This document shows positions 10,129 through 11,661 of a stretch of DNA of 11,661 bases, piece after piece. The translations under genes and the position numbers were made by a program. Below the pieces are notes generated by a model. It was given only the letters and a program-made list of their open reading frames with translations. It ran no database searches and was not told where the DNA came from. Every line of letters starts with the position of its first letter. Position 1 is the first letter of the stretch. Location: the NCBI GenBank assembly GCA_000787465.1, contig JSYX01000830.1, positions 1 through 11,661 on the forward strand, in the 5' to 3' direction. The DNA is from Thermomucor indicae-seudaticae (lineage: Eukaryota; Mucoromycota; Mucoromycetes; Mucorales; Lichtheimiaceae).

Positions 10129-11392
10129 ATGGCGACCGTCACCAATCCTCGCAAGTTGTCCGGTTACGAATTTTACAAGAAAATCCTTGGGTCGCCCAAG
10201 CACATTGTGGCTCCAATGGTCGATCAGTCTGAACAAGCCTGGCGAGTGCTTTGCCGACGCTACAATGCCCATCTTTGCTTTACGCCCATGTTCCATGCCA
10301 GACTGTTTAGCGATCCGGATCACGGTGCCAAGTACCGAGCTGAGCAATGGAGTACGGATAAAGACGATCGGCCACTGATTGTTCAGGTAACTAAAAACTA
10401 CTCTCGTGTGTTTGTCCTTAATGATATGCTGACTTGCTTTCAAGTTCTGTGCCAATGATCCAGAGACACTTTTGCGCGCCGCCAAACTGGTCGAAAACGA
10501 TTGCGATGCTGTGGATTTGAACCTGGGTTGTCCACAGCACATTGCAAAGCGCGGGCATTACGGTTCGTTCCTTCAGGATGAGTGGGACTTGATTGAAAAG
10601 ATGGTATCGCTACTTCACAAAGAACTTGCGATCCCAGTGACGGTGAAGATCCGAGTATTTCCGACGGTAGAGAAGACGGTCGAGTACGCCAAGATGATTG
10701 AGCGGGCGGGTGCACAAATGCTGACAGTGCATGGTCGACTTCGCGAGCAAAAGGGTCACAAGACTGGCTTGGCAGATTGGGACAAGATCAAAGCTGTCAA
10801 GGAGGCGCTCAAGATTCCTGTGATTGCGAACGGCAACATTTTGTATCATGAGGATATTCAGCGCTGTATGGACTACACGGGCGTGGACGGTGTGATGAGT
10901 GCAGAGGGCAACCTTCACAACCCTGCCATATTCGCCAAAATGGATATGCCACCCTTGACATGGGAGATGGCAAAGGAATACTTGGAGATCTGTCGCGATG
11001 TGTGTCCGAACACGCGTCATGGTATCATCAAGGGCCATTTGTTCAAGATCCTACATCCGAGCTTGCCGCATCATACAGACTTACGGGCAAAACTTGGCAA
11101 AGCATCCAGTTGGCAGGAGTACTATGATGTGGTCATGGAGTTGAAAGAGAGACTGGAGCAGGACCGCGAGCGGATTGGTGAAGAACACTTGAAGGGCGAA
11201 CCAGACCAAAAGGGTATTAGAAAATATGGTCATTGGCGCTGTCAGCCGTATATCCGTCCTGAATTACCTCCTAATAATGGCAAAAAGTCTGAAAGTAAAG
11301 AGACAGAGTCCAGTAAACGTGAGGCACCCCAGCAAGAGGATAATATTGCGAAGAAAGTGAAAAAAGAAGAAGAGATTGCCACAACTGCATAA
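10129..11392 (+). CDS. DUS1: tRNA-dihydrouridine synthase 1
   Basis: Two exons (10129-10386 and 10445-11392; 58-nt intron with a GCTGACTT branch-like site) encode 401 residues. DUS1 is an FMN- and NADPH-dependent enzyme that reduces uridines 16 and 17 in the tRNA D loop. Visible family marks are 'APMVDQSE' near residue 27, 'FCANDPE' at 87-93, 'DLNLGCPQ' with the catalytic Cys115, '[10 protein letters not shown]' just after it, 'KIRVFP', 'TVHGR', 'IANGNI' and '[11 protein letters not shown]'. '[11 protein letters not shown]' precedes a Lys/Glu-rich tail of about 45 residues. The C-terminal zinc-binding segment of the human enzyme is absent. The ATG at 10129 has the better context (A at -3, G at +4). 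An in-frame ATG at 10066 would add 21 residues resembling a mitochondrial presequence. Confidence 0.95.
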
Positions 11393-11661
11393 CTCATAAG
11401 CTATCAACTAGATACCATCTACACAAGCCATTATCCATAAGAAAAGTAGCATATGTACTTTTGTTACTAGACTTTGTACTATATAGTTTTTGTTTTTTCT
11501 TTCTCAAGCTCAACATGCATTAAAGTCATTGCCACTGGAGTCTTTATTATATAAAAATGTATTTCTATACTTTGAGAAGTCAGTTGAGATATTTATGGTG
11601 CTGATCCAATCTGAAAGAGCTTTGCCTTGTACAGTTTGTTCAACTAAACATTGCGTTGTGA
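11393..11661 (+). other. DUS1 3' flank with ATTAAA signal
   Basis: This is a non-coding A/T-rich stretch after the DUS1 TAA. ATTAAA at 11519-11524, 127 bp past the stop, is a plausible polyadenylation signal, with a T-rich run upstream (11487-11502) and T/G-rich sequence further down. Nothing else is recognised up to the window edge. Confidence 0.45.

Overview
This window looks like nuclear DNA from an early-diverging fungus, most likely Mucoromycota. The genes are broken by many short GT-AG introns, mostly 46-81 bp, with CTGAC/CTGAT-like branch sites. They encode eukaryotic housekeeping proteins of compact, fungal-like size. A DET1 homologue is present, which I would not expect in common ascomycete yeasts. 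The phylum is inferred; no marker gene here fixes it.

Layout. Positions 1-1383 hold no recognised gene. They contain two degenerate ~230-bp tandem copies (72-520) that share a hairpin, then a GC-richer pocket with few stop codons (about 705-1065), then the DET1 leader. DET1 (+, ten exons, 1384-3551) and DNA2 (-, eleven exons, 7933 down to 3614) lie tail to tail with 62 bp between their stop codons. Positions 7934-9010 are unassigned and hold the DNA2 upstream region and the 3' flank of RPS14. RPS14 (-, five exons, 9901 down to 9011) and DUS1 (+, two exons, 10129-11392) are divergent. They share a short promoter with a palindromic pair of CCAAT boxes. The last 269 bp are 3' flank.

The four genes are functionally separate. 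DET1 is a substrate-receptor component of CUL4-DDB1 ubiquitin ligases. DNA2 is the Fe-S nuclease-helicase of Okazaki-fragment processing and DNA end resection. RPS14 (uS11) is a 40S ribosomal protein. DUS1 makes dihydrouridine in tRNA. The pairing of RPS14 and DUS1 suggests co-regulated translation genes.

Exon joins were chosen by reading frame, splice consensus and remembered family alignments; no transcript data were available. The best leads are four: the folded 242-nt RPS14 intron whose 5' splice site is base-paired, a duplicated acidic motif in the DNA2 N-terminus, a possible mitochondrial alternative start for DUS1, and the covarying tandem hairpin at the left edge.
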